Source of the DNA: Magnaporthiopsis rhizophila
Lineage: Eukaryota > Ascomycota > Sordariomycetes > Magnaporthales > Magnaporthaceae
Assembly: GCA_003049465.1 (NCBI GenBank)
Contig: PYSS01000131.1
Location: forward strand, 42,508-106,507
Direction of reading: 5' to 3'
DNA: 64,000 nucleotides
In this document: one piece after another, positions 1-10,945 of the stretch
Position numbering within the stretch: the first letter of the stretch is position 1
Layout of the letters: every line of letters begins with the position of its first letter
Notes under the pieces: model-generated
The model's database searches: none
What the model was told of the DNA's origin: nothing
What the model saw: only the letters and a program-made list of their open reading frames with translations
Translations under genes and position numbers: made by a program

Positions 1-160
1 AAACTAGGGATATAAAGTCACCTTCGTCAGCCTCAGAAATCTTGTCTGATTCCCCTCGGCACTCGAGCGAGCCAGCTACAGCCATATCACCTTCATCCAA
101 GTCGCACGGCCCATTAGATCAAAAACATCAAGACTCGTCCAGTTACACGGGCATACTATC

Positions 161-1108
161 ATGTCAGGCCCAGCCCGTCATCGGCGCTCACCAACGCCTT
201 ACCCGAGCCGCAGTCGTGATAGACACTCACATCGGCAGACAAATGCTTTGCGGCTTTTGAGCAGGCTTATGGACAATGCACTCCATCGATGTGGCCTAGC
301 TCACCCAGAGCAAGGGCACAAAGACCAGGAGAAGGCACAGATCCGACGACCGAGTACAGGCTCGGTGCAGCCCCTTCGAGAGAAGCCCTCCCACGGCGAC
401 ATGGCGATGGGGCGCAAAAGCCCAACCGCCGACTCACACGGCCATGTCACTGAGGGCCGATTCCATCGGCTGTTTACAAGCCTGGGTTCCCGCATCACCG
501 GCCTCACCTGCATCATTCTAGACGTCGGCTGTATGAGGCCGTCTTCACCTCGCCTTCACCATCGCGGCCGACGTCGTGGGCCCCGGAGCCTCTTCAGCTT
601 CGGCCGCGGCTCGAGGAGACTCAGGATGAGATCGGTATCCCCACGCAAAAAGGACCGATATCCCCGCGCCGACAGTAAAGACTGGAACCCTCCGCAACCC
701 CGCAAACGGAGCGCCCAACCAGACGACGCCAGCGACAGGGTACGGGGTCACTCTCACGACTCAGTTTCGGCCCACCGTCGATTACAAGAACACCAACGAG
801 AGACGCTCCGCGCCGGTCTGGAGGAGCTCCAGGCGGACATGCGCCTGACCCAGGCGACCATGCGACTAAAAGGCGGTCACCATTGTCCCAATGATGCCTC
901 GACAGCTGCGGCCATGACCACGTTTGCCGAGCAGATCGACCGCCTCGTCGACATGGCCTCGGGTGTCGATGGCCACGGACCATCGGCTCGAGACAGCACG
1001 GCAAGCGACAGTGGAAGTAACCGAGAAAGATGGGGGCAATGGGGACGCGGCGGATCGATCAGGTGGGACGACCGGGCGACCGTCTCGTCATCCAGCGAGC
1101 GCAGGTAG
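161..1108 (+). CDS. Uncertain open frame, basic Arg/Ser-rich protein
   Basis: A 315-codon open frame with a basic, Arg/Ser/Pro-rich first two thirds and a more normal stretch around residues 200-265, which could form a helix (rich in Leu, Glu, Gln, Met). No signal peptide, membrane segment or known motif is visible. GC-rich fungal DNA often carries long chance frames, and overlapping frames of similar quality exist on both strands here. It may be a lineage-specific gene, one exon of a longer gene, or no gene at all. I do not recognise it. Confidence 0.2.
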   Translation: MSGPARHRRSPTPYPSRSRDRHSHRQTNALRLLSRLMDNALHRCGLAHPEQGHKDQEKAQIRRPSTGSVQPLREKPSHGDMAMGRKSPTADSHGHVTEGRFHRLFTSLGSRITGLTCIILDVGCMRPSSPRLHHRGRRRGPRSLFSFGRGSRRLRMRSVSPRKKDRYPRADSKDWNPPQPRKRSAQPDDASDRVRGHSHDSVSAHRRLQEHQRETLRAGLEELQADMRLTQATMRLKGGHHCPNDASTAAAMTTFAEQIDRLVDMASGVDGHGPSARDSTASDSGSNRERWGQWGRGGSIRWDDRATVSSSSERR

Positions 1109-2542
1109 CGCAAGGGCATGCACCGGCGCTACCTGATTGAGCCAAGACGAGAGCGAAGTCGACGAGTCCCAAGGGTCTACCTAGGTAGACCCTTAACAAG
1201 GCTCGCGCTGCTATCCACTGGAAGAGCAGGCTACGTCATTGGGCTTGAAGCATGGAGGGGCCGGCCACGCCGAAAGTGGCTCGTTCCTCTCACGATCATC
1301 GCTCGGGCCGAGACGGATGGAGGGCTCTTTTTTTTTTTTTGGTTTGATTGACGCCCTGCCCCTGGGGCGTCGACCGATGTCAGGCGGTTTAGCGCTGGTA
1401 GTGGAATAAGGCAAGAAAAAAAAAAGGGCAAGGCGAAACCTCGTGGCCGCAACGCATGCCACGTTTCCCAGAGCGGGGCGAGATTGCGCAGGCAGATTGA
1501 TGGATGGCCGAGGGGGATGGAGAAAAAAATGGATATGAGGATGCCGCCATTACCGCGTCGCGCGGCTTTTGGATTGTACAACATGCTGCTGCTCGGAACG
1601 GCATGTGAGATGGCGAGATTTGATTGCATTTACGAAGACAAGATGGGAGCTGGACTGGATTTATTTTCTGGGGTTGTTCTGCGATTTGATGTGCCTCCCT
1701 TTCCCCGCCTTGGAGACGGAAACGGCTAGGAAGGACGACCAACAATGCGCGCCAATCCAGAGCGTCGGGCGCCAGGTGATGCCCAACGAAACATGGAGGA
1801 CATTTTGTTATGGATTGGCACGGATGCGAAGGTTAGCCTTTGGGCCTGAATCTCCAGAGGCAGAATTCAGCCGGACACTTTTGTGCTTTTTCCTTTCCAG
1901 TATGCTCAATCCACTCGTGTTGCCATCGCGGAGTCAAAGGCGGCGGCCACTTGGTAGAAAACGATCAACATTGTCTGTCAATTATCACTGTAGGGTGAAT
2001 CCAATGGAAATGTGTTCCTGCCGTAGTAAGTGAAGCCACGGACAACAAGCAAACAAACGGACAATCCGATAAGCACGAAAATAGCGAAAAAGACGGCGTG
2101 AGCACGTAATTAATATCTCCTCCAAGATCCCACTCAACCACTTTTAGTACAATGCCTTCGGTACGCCAAAAACTCCTGCTGCTGCCAGAGCATTGTCCGA
2201 TGAGATGCAATATCTTGAACCCTGGCAGTGAAACCGCAACTCCGGCGGGAAAATGAAATTTTGTAAGTGGTAAAGAGGTAGAGACCGCTGTTCTTCAATC
2301 ACGTTGCCGGCGATTGCTCTGTTCGTAGTATACCCTCTGCGTGCTGTCAATCCGCCTGCGCCATCGTTAGTTAAGGAGACCTGTTTGTTCAGGGGCTCAA
2401 AGACTCACTGTATCCGAGATGCGTAACCGTGGAAGCAATGATCAAAGCTCAACCAACTCCTAGATCCAGCAGAAAAAGAGCACGGGAGGTGATAGAGCAC
2501 CCAGGGCCGGCCGCGAACATAACATCGGCCCCTTTTTCCCGG
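1109..2542. other. Non-coding stretch
   Basis: No frame with gene-like composition is seen. The stretch holds short poly(T)/poly(A) runs (around 1328-1340 and 1415-1425) and the perfect palindrome listed separately. Confidence 0.5.
1171..1194. repeat. Perfect 24-bp palindrome
   Basis: The 12 bases aagggtctacct (1171-1182) are followed without a spacer by their exact reverse complement (1183-1194). The centre contains CCTAGG. There is no T-run after it of the kind expected for a polymerase III terminator, and no neighbouring gene uses it obviously. It could be a dimeric protein-binding site or a mobile-element footprint. Confidence 0.85.
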
Positions 2543-2980
2543 TCATGCCGCCGGCGGCGGATCCGCAGGAGCGGCGGGGGCGGCGTCGGACGAGCTGCCC
2601 GTGGACTTACGGTGGCGACGGCGGTGGTGGTGCTTCCTGCGGCGGCCGAGGGGGCGGAAATAGTACAGGAACCAGAAGACGAGCGCGATGAAGGCGACCA
2701 GCAGGATGCCGACCACGATGCCGACCATGGCGTTGACGCTGAGCGGGCCGGGGTCTTGCCGCCGCCGCAGTGTCTGTGACTGCGGCGGCGGCAGCTGTGA
2801 TGGGGTTGGTGATGTTGGGGAACCTGGAGAGGAGAAAGGAGAAGATGGCGAAGAAGAAGAAGAAGCCCAGATGATGTTGGCAACGGAGGAAAGGGCGCCT
2901 CGGAGCCACGCTGGCGTCTCAATGGCAATAGAGATGGGCTCTGCCGCATCCCGGCGGCTTGGCGGGTATGGTATATGCAT
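2543..2980 (-). CDS. Small single-pass membrane protein
   Basis: 145 residues. Residues 1-80 are low complexity (Ser/Pro-rich, probably disordered). Then comes one strong hydrophobic helix (about residues 84-107, beginning NAMVGIVVGILLVAF), followed at once by a very basic Arg/His-rich stretch (RRRKHHHRRRHRK) and an Ala/Pro tail. The charge pattern fits a single-pass protein with a cytoplasmic basic tail. No signal peptide or catalytic motif is seen. A perfect GTAAGT donor lies inside the frame at 2610-2605 (minus strand), with a candidate acceptor near 2465, so the last 20 or so codons could be replaced by a short spliced end. Function unknown. Small proteins of this layout are common in Sordariomycetes. 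Confidence 0.55.
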   Translation of the reverse strand: MHIPYPPSRRDAAEPISIAIETPAWLRGALSSVANIIWASSSSSPSSPFSSPGSPTSPTPSQLPPPQSQTLRRRQDPGPLSVNAMVGIVVGILLVAFIALVFWFLYYFRPLGRRRKHHHRRRHRKSTGSSSDAAPAAPADPPPAA

Positions 2981-5443
2981 TGCCGCGTCCTAGAGGCCTC
3001 GGCGGGGCTCGGTGTAGATTGGTGGGTTCTGAGGCGGCGGCGGGTGGTAGAGGCGTGCTCTGGGAGCCCGAGGGGCCTCGCGCCGAGGTCAGCCAAGTGG
3101 GTGGGTGTTACAACAAGAGGCTTGTTTGATCCAGCCGGCCCCGCGTGAGGGTGTATCAGTCAATGGGAAGTAGCCATTGTCTCTGAACGGTGGCGAATAT
3201 TTTATGGGGTCGGATGTGGTGTATATGTGTGTATGTATGGGAGGAGGCTTGCTTGGTTGTGGGCTTTTCCTTTCAAGTGCGCGCTGCAAGGAAAGGAGTA
3301 CGACACAAGAAAAAAGGAAACCGGTAAAAGAAGAATGAGGAAGAGGCCAACGAGAAGAAGAGGAGACGGGAGTAGGCAGGATGAGGTTGGGGAAGAAGCA
3401 GGCAGCCAGCCAGGCAGCACGCTGCATGCAGTCGATAGGTAGGTAGGTAGGTAGGTAGGTAGGTAGGTAGTAGGCAATGTGACGACGGGCGGCAAGAGGG
3501 ATACATATCCATCTATCAACGAACGACCTGCACCCAAAGAAGGAAGGGGTCGGGTTCCACACACTGCGTTGGCTTTTCTCCCGCTGCCACCCACCCCTTT
3601 TTTTTTTTTTTTTGGCGGCGCATCTTTTCTGCCCAACGGCGGCGCCGGCAAGCAAGCGAAGCAGCGGAGCGGGAGGAGACCTGTCAGACAAGACTAGCAC
3701 CTAGCCCGGCCGAGATATCTACCCAGCCAATGCCGTAGGGGTGGGTGGTGGCCAGGCGGGAGGGCGGAGGGGGAGATGCAGTTCCAGCAGCAGCACCAAC
3801 CGCCCTACCAGTAAGTAGCCCACCATCACATCACCCACCACCACCGTCTGAAGGAGTGGATAAGAAAAAAAAATGGACAGGCTGACTACGTCTGGCTGGC
3901 TGCAGGCAAGATTGGAGGGGTGATGCCGAGGAGAGGAAGCATTGCGCAAACGCCGCCGTGCTTCCTGCAGGAGACGTGTGTGCCGTGTGCGGAGAGGCGA
4001 AGACAAACGAGGAGGAGGAGGAGGAAGAATCGAGGCGGATGGGCAGATAGACTAGACGAGTGAAAGAAACGAAGGAGAAAAAAAAACCGTCTAGGTCCGC
4101 CCTGGATTTGCGCACGGCTGATGATTGGACCAGCCATCTGGGGCCGGGGAGGCTCGCGATTGGGATGAGGCGTGCGGCTTGTGGGGAGAGAGACAAGACG
4201 GAGCGGGCGTTTGTGTGCGTGGGGGGCGGGGATTGGGGCGAGCAGAACCTGATGATTCGCCGTGGGCGTGCAGCGGCGGCTTGGTGGCGCCGTCCATGAG
4301 TGGCCGGATTAGGCTCAATGTCACGCTGCTGCCCTCAGTGTCCATTGACTAAATGCGAGTCCGCATATTGGCTCAATCCACCTGCCTTCGGCTGCACATC
4401 CCGCAGCGCCCAATAAAGCCGGCAGGGTGCAGTTTTTGTCTTCTCGAATTATATCGCGCTCCCCTCATTTTCTTCTCCCTTCTCCTCTCTGCTTGCCGCC
4501 ACTTTCGACCGTTGTCGGACGTCTTTTGGGACTGGGCTGGGCTGGGCTGGTGCTCAGCTGACCACCGTTTGTTCCCCGCAGCCGAAGCCGGGGTCAGCTC
4601 TTGCTAGACTCGACTTGCTCTGGCTTCACTGGCGTCCTGCTGTCCTCAGACTTTTCACAGTTCCACCACGCTGGTAAAGTTATGAGGCAGCCGCCCTTGC
4701 ATACGTGGTTCTCGGGCCAGCGGGCTCTCAAGTGGGACGGTAGGTAGGTGGCCAGCAGACCGAAGAGCCGTTTGTTGTAGGTGACGATGCTAGCGCACCT
4801 GGTAGACTCGGCGTTTCGGGCCATGCGAAACGGGGACGGTGGGTATTTGTAAAGGGACTGACAGCTACCCCAGACAGTAGTAGGCCTTCTAAAAACATCC
4901 ACGTGTTTCTCGGCCCCCATTCCCGAGACGATAATCCACGCGCTGAAAACGACGCCTCGGACAATTTGTCCAAGCTGTGCCACATGGAGCAGGTACCGGT
5001 TCTGCTCCACCATGGAGCAAACCCTGAGTCTGTGCTGTCACAAGAGCTTGGTTGTCCGCCATGTCTCAAGCTGGTTAGACCTGGAAACGAAACCCAAGAC
5101 AAGACAACGGCCTCTCTCCCCTTGGACCGTTGATAGGCTTGACAAGCGGACTGGCGACTCTTGGGCTCTGGCCGTGCATGCGAGGTACAGTATTCTGCAC
5201 TGGCGCATCTGCACGACGGACTTCGCGAGAACTGTCATGTTGACTGGCGTTTTCTGTACAGAACTTGATGTTACGCAGAAGGACTGCCGGAAAAAAAAAG
5301 TAGGGCTTGCATGCGCCGTTTGATACTCGACCGCAGTCAGACGTCGCTCGCTTCCATGAAAAGTCTGCAGGTTGTTTGCGCTTGGCACAGAAATCCTACA
5401 CCCGCACCGCTCCTCACCCACCTGTTCCTTTTACCTTGATCTA
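2981..5443. other. Long intergenic stretch
   Basis: 2.4 kb without a supportable gene. It holds a tetranucleotide microsatellite (3436-3470), a 17-T run (3598-3614) and purine-rich tracts (3300-3400, 3990-4090). Overlapping frames on both strands are short and have poor composition. It probably contains the promoter of the minus-strand membrane protein (left end) and the 3' end of the reductase gene (right end). Confidence 0.5.
3436..3470. repeat. (TAGG)n microsatellite
   Basis: About eight uninterrupted copies of TAGG/GGTA between 3436 and 3470. It lies upstream of the minus-strand gene at 2543-2980 and is probably length-polymorphic. Confidence 0.9.
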
Positions 5444-6447
5444 TTACACCTTTTTCATGGCCGTCCTGATGATGTCCTCCAGTCCCTGCTTGCCTATTTC
5501 CTCTATCCCGAGCAGCTCGTTGTCGACGACAGGGAAGTGGCCGCCCCAACCCTCGCCCAGGAACGCGCGGTTTATGAACATCTCCACCACCTCCTCGCTG
5601 CGGTCACCTTTCGCCCACCGCTCGTGCGCCTTCTTCTCCTCCTCCTCGGTGCGGCAGTAGCTGAGGTCCCAGACGGCCGCCGGGTCGATCTTCTGGGCAA
5701 TGGCCAGGATCTCGTTCTGCGTCGTCTCGACGCTCCGGATCTTGACCGGCCTGTTCGCCGTCTCGTCCGGGTGCGTGAAGATGCCCACGACGGCCTGCCC
5801 GATGTGCGCCAGCGTCGCCGCGCAAAACAGAACGTCGCCTCCGTCCTTGATCAGCGCCTTCTTCTTGTCCACGTCCACCAGGAAGTTGAGCGCGTAGCCT
5901 GGGTGCAGGAACGACGCGTTCATGATGATGGTGTACGAGAAGGCGCCCTTGCCCTCGGCCACTTTTCTGTCCAGGTGCTCGCGGATGGCTATCTTGGGCA
6001 GGTAGATGGGCACGGTGGCGAGCTTGGGGTTCTGCGTGTCGTTGCCGTACTCGGACGGGATCATGCGCCGCACCCCGGCCGCGAATGCACCGTCCACCAG
6101 GTTGCGCTGCGTCTCAATGGAGTCGAACGAAAGCGCCGACACGAGGCCATCCACCCCGCGCAGCGCCTCCGCGATGCTCGGCACCGAGCCGTAGTCCACC
6201 CGCTCGACCCTTACGCCCTCGGGGAAGACGTGACTCGAGGTTTGGCGCGTTAGCACCCTGATGGAGTCGAACTTGCCCGACGCCATCAGTGCTTCCAATA
6301 TAGGCTTTCCGATAAGGCCCGTTGCCTACACGGGTGCAAGAGTTAGCCTCTCCCCTGCCCTACTCTGCGCTTCCATGGAGGAACGGTGAGCAATCCCGAC
6401 GGGATACTTACCCCCGCAATCGCCACAGACTTGATCGGAGGGGCCAT
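5444..6447 (-). CDS. NmrA-like / isoflavone reductase-like NAD(P)-binding oxidoreductase
   Basis: Two exons: 6447-6412 and 6325-5444. The intron 6411-6326 has GTAAGT and TAG ends and phase 0, giving 305 residues. Joining the exons creates the dinucleotide-binding fold start VAIAGATGLIGKPI (residues 8-21), which neither exon holds alone; this fixes the start and the intron. IPSEYGND in mid-protein matches the PSE(F/Y)G signature of the isoflavone reductase / phenylcoumaran benzylic ether reductase (PCBER) branch of atypical short-chain dehydrogenases. Such proteins reduce aromatic substrates with NADPH in the cytosol, or act as NAD(P) sensors as NmrA does. Length is normal for the family (300-320). 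The substrate cannot be told from sequence. It is the last gene before the retrotransposon block, which starts 0.8 kb upstream of its start codon. Confidence 0.9.
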
Positions 6448-7470
6448 GGTGACTTTTCCGTGCTGGCCTAAAGGGGAATGACAGTGAGGATCCGGAAGTG
6501 GAAATGGCTGTACGGGAATCTTGCAGCACCGCGTCCAGGTGCTGTTATGCCGTATTGACAACGGGAGGTCACACTGGGTGGGTTCCTTGATGGCGAAAGA
6601 GACTCGGGGAATCGGGATCTGACGCTGACAGGGAGATCCAGCTTATAAGCACGCCACTCGTGCGTCATTGGGGCTGTTTCCCTGGTTGGGAAGGTCACTG
6701 ACGAGCATTGATTGTCAGCATAAACCCGAAATCTTCCGGTGGTGTCAAGGCCCCCTATGCCCAGAGGCGCTTGAGCTCGACCACGGCTCGAATGCCCGGT
6801 CCGGCTCCGGTCTCGGCACGAGTGCTTGGTCCGGCTCCGGCCGGCAAGACGTCCTTATCCGTGGGGCCACCTCTGAGTTGTTCAAAGTGCCAGAAAGAGG
6901 AGCCGAGTTGCATTCGTTTCAAGCATATCGGCCCTACTTTACCCAAGGTATTAACCTAGGCGGTCGATCGCATGACAGGTGCCAGGCCTCCACCAAGGAA
7001 CCGGCATCCTTTCCTTTGTGCTCACCGAGCTCGAGCATTGCCTGCAACAATCCAGGGGCGAGAGACCATCCGCTTCACACAGGGAATCGAGCCGGAGTTC
7101 GGGGCAACTTTGACGATCCCAGGTTTCTTGTAGGTAATGGAATCCGCACTTTCGATTCACCTGCATTTGTAATGACTCCGCGCGGTCTTACTCAGGGGGT
7201 GAGACTGCTCAAGCGAGGAGGAGTAAGCGCACGGAGGTCTTGCAATAAGGTGCTGCTAAGACTCATATACAGTAGATAGGTTAAAAAAAAAAAGAGGCGA
7301 AAAGAAAAGAACGGCAGGGTACAAAAAAAGCTGCCACTCCACAGTTAAAACCGTAATTTTAAAAACTAAAAAAAAAAAAAATTAAATAAGAAATAAAAGC
7401 GCAAACATATAAAAAAAGGCGTGGGAAATTTATATTTATATATCTTATAATACTTTACCCAGCTTGCTAG
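6448..7470. other. Promoter side of reductase gene and edge of AT-rich block
   Basis: No supportable gene. Base composition changes sharply near 7280: GC-rich to the left, strongly AT-rich with poly(A) runs to the right. A 200-codon plus-strand frame across 6668-7279 has unnatural composition and is not called. The promoter of the minus-strand reductase must lie in the left part. Confidence 0.55.
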
Positions 7471-7997
7471 TGTTACGACCACAGCTGGCAGGGGACAGAA
7501 GGGCTGGGACTAAGCCCCAGCGGGATGCTTTTACCCCGCACTCATGCAGGCCAGGGGCCAAGTGGGTAAGGCCGGACTGACAGGGCCACGTAACTCAGGG
7601 TGATCTGTGATCTGTAAGCAGATCACAAATCAAGGAAAGGTGATCTGTGATTTATTAGCAGATCACAAATCAAGAAAAACGGTCTGTAATTTATAAGCAG
7701 ATCACAGATCAAGAAAAACGGTCTGTAATTTATAAGCAGATCACAGATCAAGGATTTCAGTAAAAAGGTTGCCCGCTTATAAGTAGGGGGTAAAACCTTC
7801 AGGTAAAGGTAGCTTTAATTAAGGCCTCGGTATTAATCAACCTAAATTAGCTCCAAAATACCCTTTTGGGCAAGCAATAATAGATAACTGTTTTACAAAA
7901 TCCCCAAATTACGTGCAAAGTGACCTTGCAACCCAGTATTGCTTAACACCGCCCCTAAATGCCCTACCCTAAGAGCAAAAAACTTGTAATTGTAATA
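7471..7997 (+). repeat. LTR of gypsy family A, copy A1
   Basis: 527 bp beginning TGTTACGACC and ending TGTAATA (ancestral TGTAACA). The start, the CCCAGCGGG / CCCCGC segment and the last 200 bp match the LTRs at 9221, 22161 and 28893. The middle differs: it holds four tandem copies of a hairpin unit of about 40 bp at 7600-7753. It is followed directly by a gag remnant on the plus strand. No matching target duplication is seen, because the right end of this element is missing. Confidence 0.85.
7600..7753 (+). repeat. Four tandem ~40-bp hairpin units inside LTR A1
   Basis: Units start at 7600, 7640, 7681 and 7720. Each contains a GTGATCTGTGAT-like arm and a complementary GCAGATCACA arm, so every unit can fold into a hairpin. 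The repeats lie where the U3 promoter region of an LTR would be and are absent from the other family A LTRs in the window. Confidence 0.85.
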
Positions 7998-9220
7998 TTT
8001 TAACTGATCCTGTTTCGCATTTACCGAAGGTAATAAGCAATAATAATTATAGCAATTGCAGCTAAACCGATCGAAACTATTATTATAAATGGCAAAATTT
8101 ATAATAATCCCGCCCTGGCTTTAAAAATCCTTATCGAAAAATTCGAAAAGTTTAAAAAACTGCCTAAAGCAATTTTAATTTATAAATTCCCCACCCCGGA
8201 CAAATATAATAAAAAAAAACAAGTTTAAAATTTTCCTTACGAAATATAAAAGTTATTTTAAATTTTATTAGGACAATTTTTAAAACGATTATTAAAAAAT
8301 GGCTTATATTATTATTTATTTCGATAATAAAAATAAAAATTAGTTTAAATTTATGTAAGCCGATTATTTTTAAAAAAAAAATATAATAAATTAAGCAAAT
8401 TTATTAAATTAATATTTGTGAATTTCGATAAGTTTGGTAAAAAATTGCCAAAATGTTCGGACAGGTAAACAAAAAATAAATAACCGAAAAAAAATTGCTC
8501 CAGCTGTATTAAAAAAGGGGCAATATTTATTTATACCGCCAAATTCCAATAATTTGTTAATAAATTTAACTGGACAAAAAAAACCAAAATATTTCAGTTT
8601 TATCAGGGATTAAAGAATAATATAAAAAATAAATTGGCTAAAAAAAATAGGCTTAAAAATTTTGTTAATTTTATTACTAAAAATATTTATATTAATAACA
8701 AATTATATAAATTGTGCCTGAAAAAAAAGGTTTAATATTCCCAGCTAGCAAAATAAAATAATAAGGTAAACCAAAAAAAAAGCTAAATAATAATAATCTA
8801 CCGTGCACGGAATGCATTTAGGATTAATAAACCTGTTTATAAGGGTTATATACCTTTAGTAATAAAAAAAAGTTATCAAAAAAGTAAAAATGTATTAAAT
8901 AGCAAAATGTTAAGGATAAAAATTATTTTAAATAAAAGCGATTGGAATATATTAAGAAGGATTATCCTTAAAAATAACAGCAGTTTATAATTATTTAATA
9001 TATAAACCAGGAAAAAAACCTGTATTTTGGAGCTTTGTACAGCTAAATTTATTATTTTAATAATAAATGCTTTATATATAAATTAGATAAGGATAAATTT
9101 GGCTGGTACCCTTAATAAAAAATAGCTATTACCCGATAAATCGACTGGTTAAGGTTCAGTTATAATAAAAGCAAAAATAAAAAATGGAAAACCCTGCAAA
9201 ATTTAAAAGGAGTGGCTTAA
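7998..9220 (+). pseudogene. gag remnant of gypsy family A (copy A1)
   Basis: Follows LTR A1. The presumed gag start is near 8049, where the expected ATG reads ATA. A readable stretch of about 60 codons follows (containing INGKIYNNPA), similar to the start of gag in the element at 22161-29373. A CCHC zinc knuckle can still be recognised near 8925-8980, with its cysteines lost or replaced by Tyr or stop codons. The fragment ends abruptly at 9220, where the next LTR begins; protease and polymerase are missing. Confidence 0.7.
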
Positions 9221-9669
9221 TGTTACGACCACGGCTAGCAGGACAGAGGGGTTGGGAGGCTAGGCCCTAACGGGACGCCTCTACCCCGCAATCGTCAAGA
9301 GCCAGGGTACCGGAGGTTACATAACAAATTTATTTAAGGCCAAATGCTATATTTATTATAAACATAGCAAATATAGCACGCCAAGGACAGGTGTTATGCT
9401 TGTTATGAATATAACAAATATAGCACGTTAAAAAGAGCAAAGGGTTTCGGGTATATAAAGGAGGGTTTTTTTTCTATTTTGTAATTTTAACTGAGGTTTC
9501 GGTATCAGTTAACCTAAGTTAATTTTAAGGCATTCCTTTGGGCAAATAATAACAGATAATGTTTTTACCAAACCCCAGATTATATGCAAGGCGACCTTAT
9601 AAAATTAGTATTATTTAACACCGCTTTTAGATGCCTTACCTTAGGAGCAAAAGGCTTATAATTGTAATA
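9221..9669 (+). repeat. LTR of gypsy family A, copy A2
   Basis: 449 bp, again starting TGTTACGACC and ending TGTAATA. The central U3 part differs from A1: instead of the GATC-type repeats it carries a diverged direct/inverted repeat built on TATTTGTTATA and TATAGCACG (about 9345-9435). Preceded by CTTAA. Confidence 0.83.
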
Positions 9670-10945
9670 TTTTGACTGATTCTGTTTAGTATTTACCGAA
9701 GGTAATAAGCAATAATAATTATAGCAACCGTAGCCCCAAAAAACGATAATGTTATTATCGATAGCAAAAAGTATAAGAATTTTGCCGTAACCATAAGAAT
9801 CCTTATCGAAAAAATCGAAAAATTTAAAAAAATGCCCAAAATAATTTTAACCTATAAGTTTCCCCAGAACGATTATCAGAAAATAGCTTATACAATTATC
9901 TATTTTAATAGCAAAATTAAGGATTAGTTCGAGCCTGTATAGGCCGATTATTTTAAAAAAAAATATAACAAATCGAGCAAATTTATTAAGCTGATATTTG
10001 CGGATTTTAAAAAGTTTGGTAAAAAAATTGCCAAAATATTTGCGCAGGTGGATAAAAAGCGAATGGCCGAAAAAAAAATATTTTAATTGCGTTAAAAAGG
10101 ACCAATATTTATTTATATTGCTAATTTTAGCAAGTTGTTAATAAATTTAATTGAACAAAAAATACCAAAATATTTCAATTTTATTAAAAATTAAAAAATA
10201 ATATAAAAGATAAATTAGTTAAGGAAAAAAGGCCCAAAAGTTTTGTTAATTATATTATTAAGGCCGTTTGTATTAGGAATAAATTATATGAACAATATAT
10301 AAAAAAAGGTTTAATAACCCCAGCTAATATAACAAAATAATAAAACAAACCAGAAAAAAGCCAAATAGCAATAATTTATTACGCACGGAATTCATTTAGG
10401 ATTTATGGATTTATTTGCAAAAATTATGCATTTTTAGCAGCAAAAAAAATAGCACAGAAAACAAAAGCGCATTAAATAACAAAATGCTAAAAAAGGAAAT
10501 TATTTTAAGTGCAAATAATAGGGGTATATTAAAAAGGATTATTCCCAAAAATAGCAGCAGTTTGCAATTATCCGATACATAAATCAGGAAAAAACTTTAT
10601 ATTCCGGAGCTTTATATACCTAAATATACTGCTTTAACGATAAATGCTTTATGTATAAATTGGATAAGGATAAAACCGGCTGGTACCCCTAATAAAAAAT
10701 TATTACTACCCGGCAAATCGATTGGTTAAAGTTTAATTATAATAAATATAAGGATAAAAAAATAAAGAAACCCAAAAAACCAGAAAAAAATAGGTCAAAA
10801 TAACTGTACTGGTTAAATAAAAAATTTATAATAATTGCGCTTAAAAGGTTAAAAAGGCAGAAAATGCTAAAATCAGCTGGTGCGCTTGACAAAAATAATG
10901 TTAAGGCTTTACGGAAAAAATAACGCGTATTTTAATAAGCCTTAA
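9670..10945 (+). pseudogene. gag remnant of gypsy family A (copy A2)
   Basis: Parallel to 7998-9220 over about 1 kb, including the ATA in place of the gag start and a decayed zinc knuckle near 10495-10550 (readable as NYFKCK, stops, then GYIKKDY). It runs about 200 bp further into the element than copy A1 before being cut at the lone LTR B1. No protease or RT follows in this orientation. Confidence 0.68.

Noticed and set aside
3437..3470. TAGG repeat as an internal telomere-like tract
   Set aside because: The fungal telomere unit is TTAGGG; this is a plain tetranucleotide microsatellite.
5372..6253. 293-codon open frame on the plus strand
   Set aside because: It lies antisense to the NmrA-like gene, has Arg/Leu/Val/His-rich chance composition, and no motif; the minus-strand reading has a complete family signature.
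6668..7279. 203-codon plus-strand frame at the edge of the AT-rich block
   Set aside because: No hydrophobic core, signature or splice logic; it ends where base composition changes and looks like chance.
7600..7753. CRISPR-like array because of regular ~40-bp repeats
   Set aside because: No unique spacers, the units are contiguous, they lie in a retrotransposon LTR, and the genome is eukaryotic.
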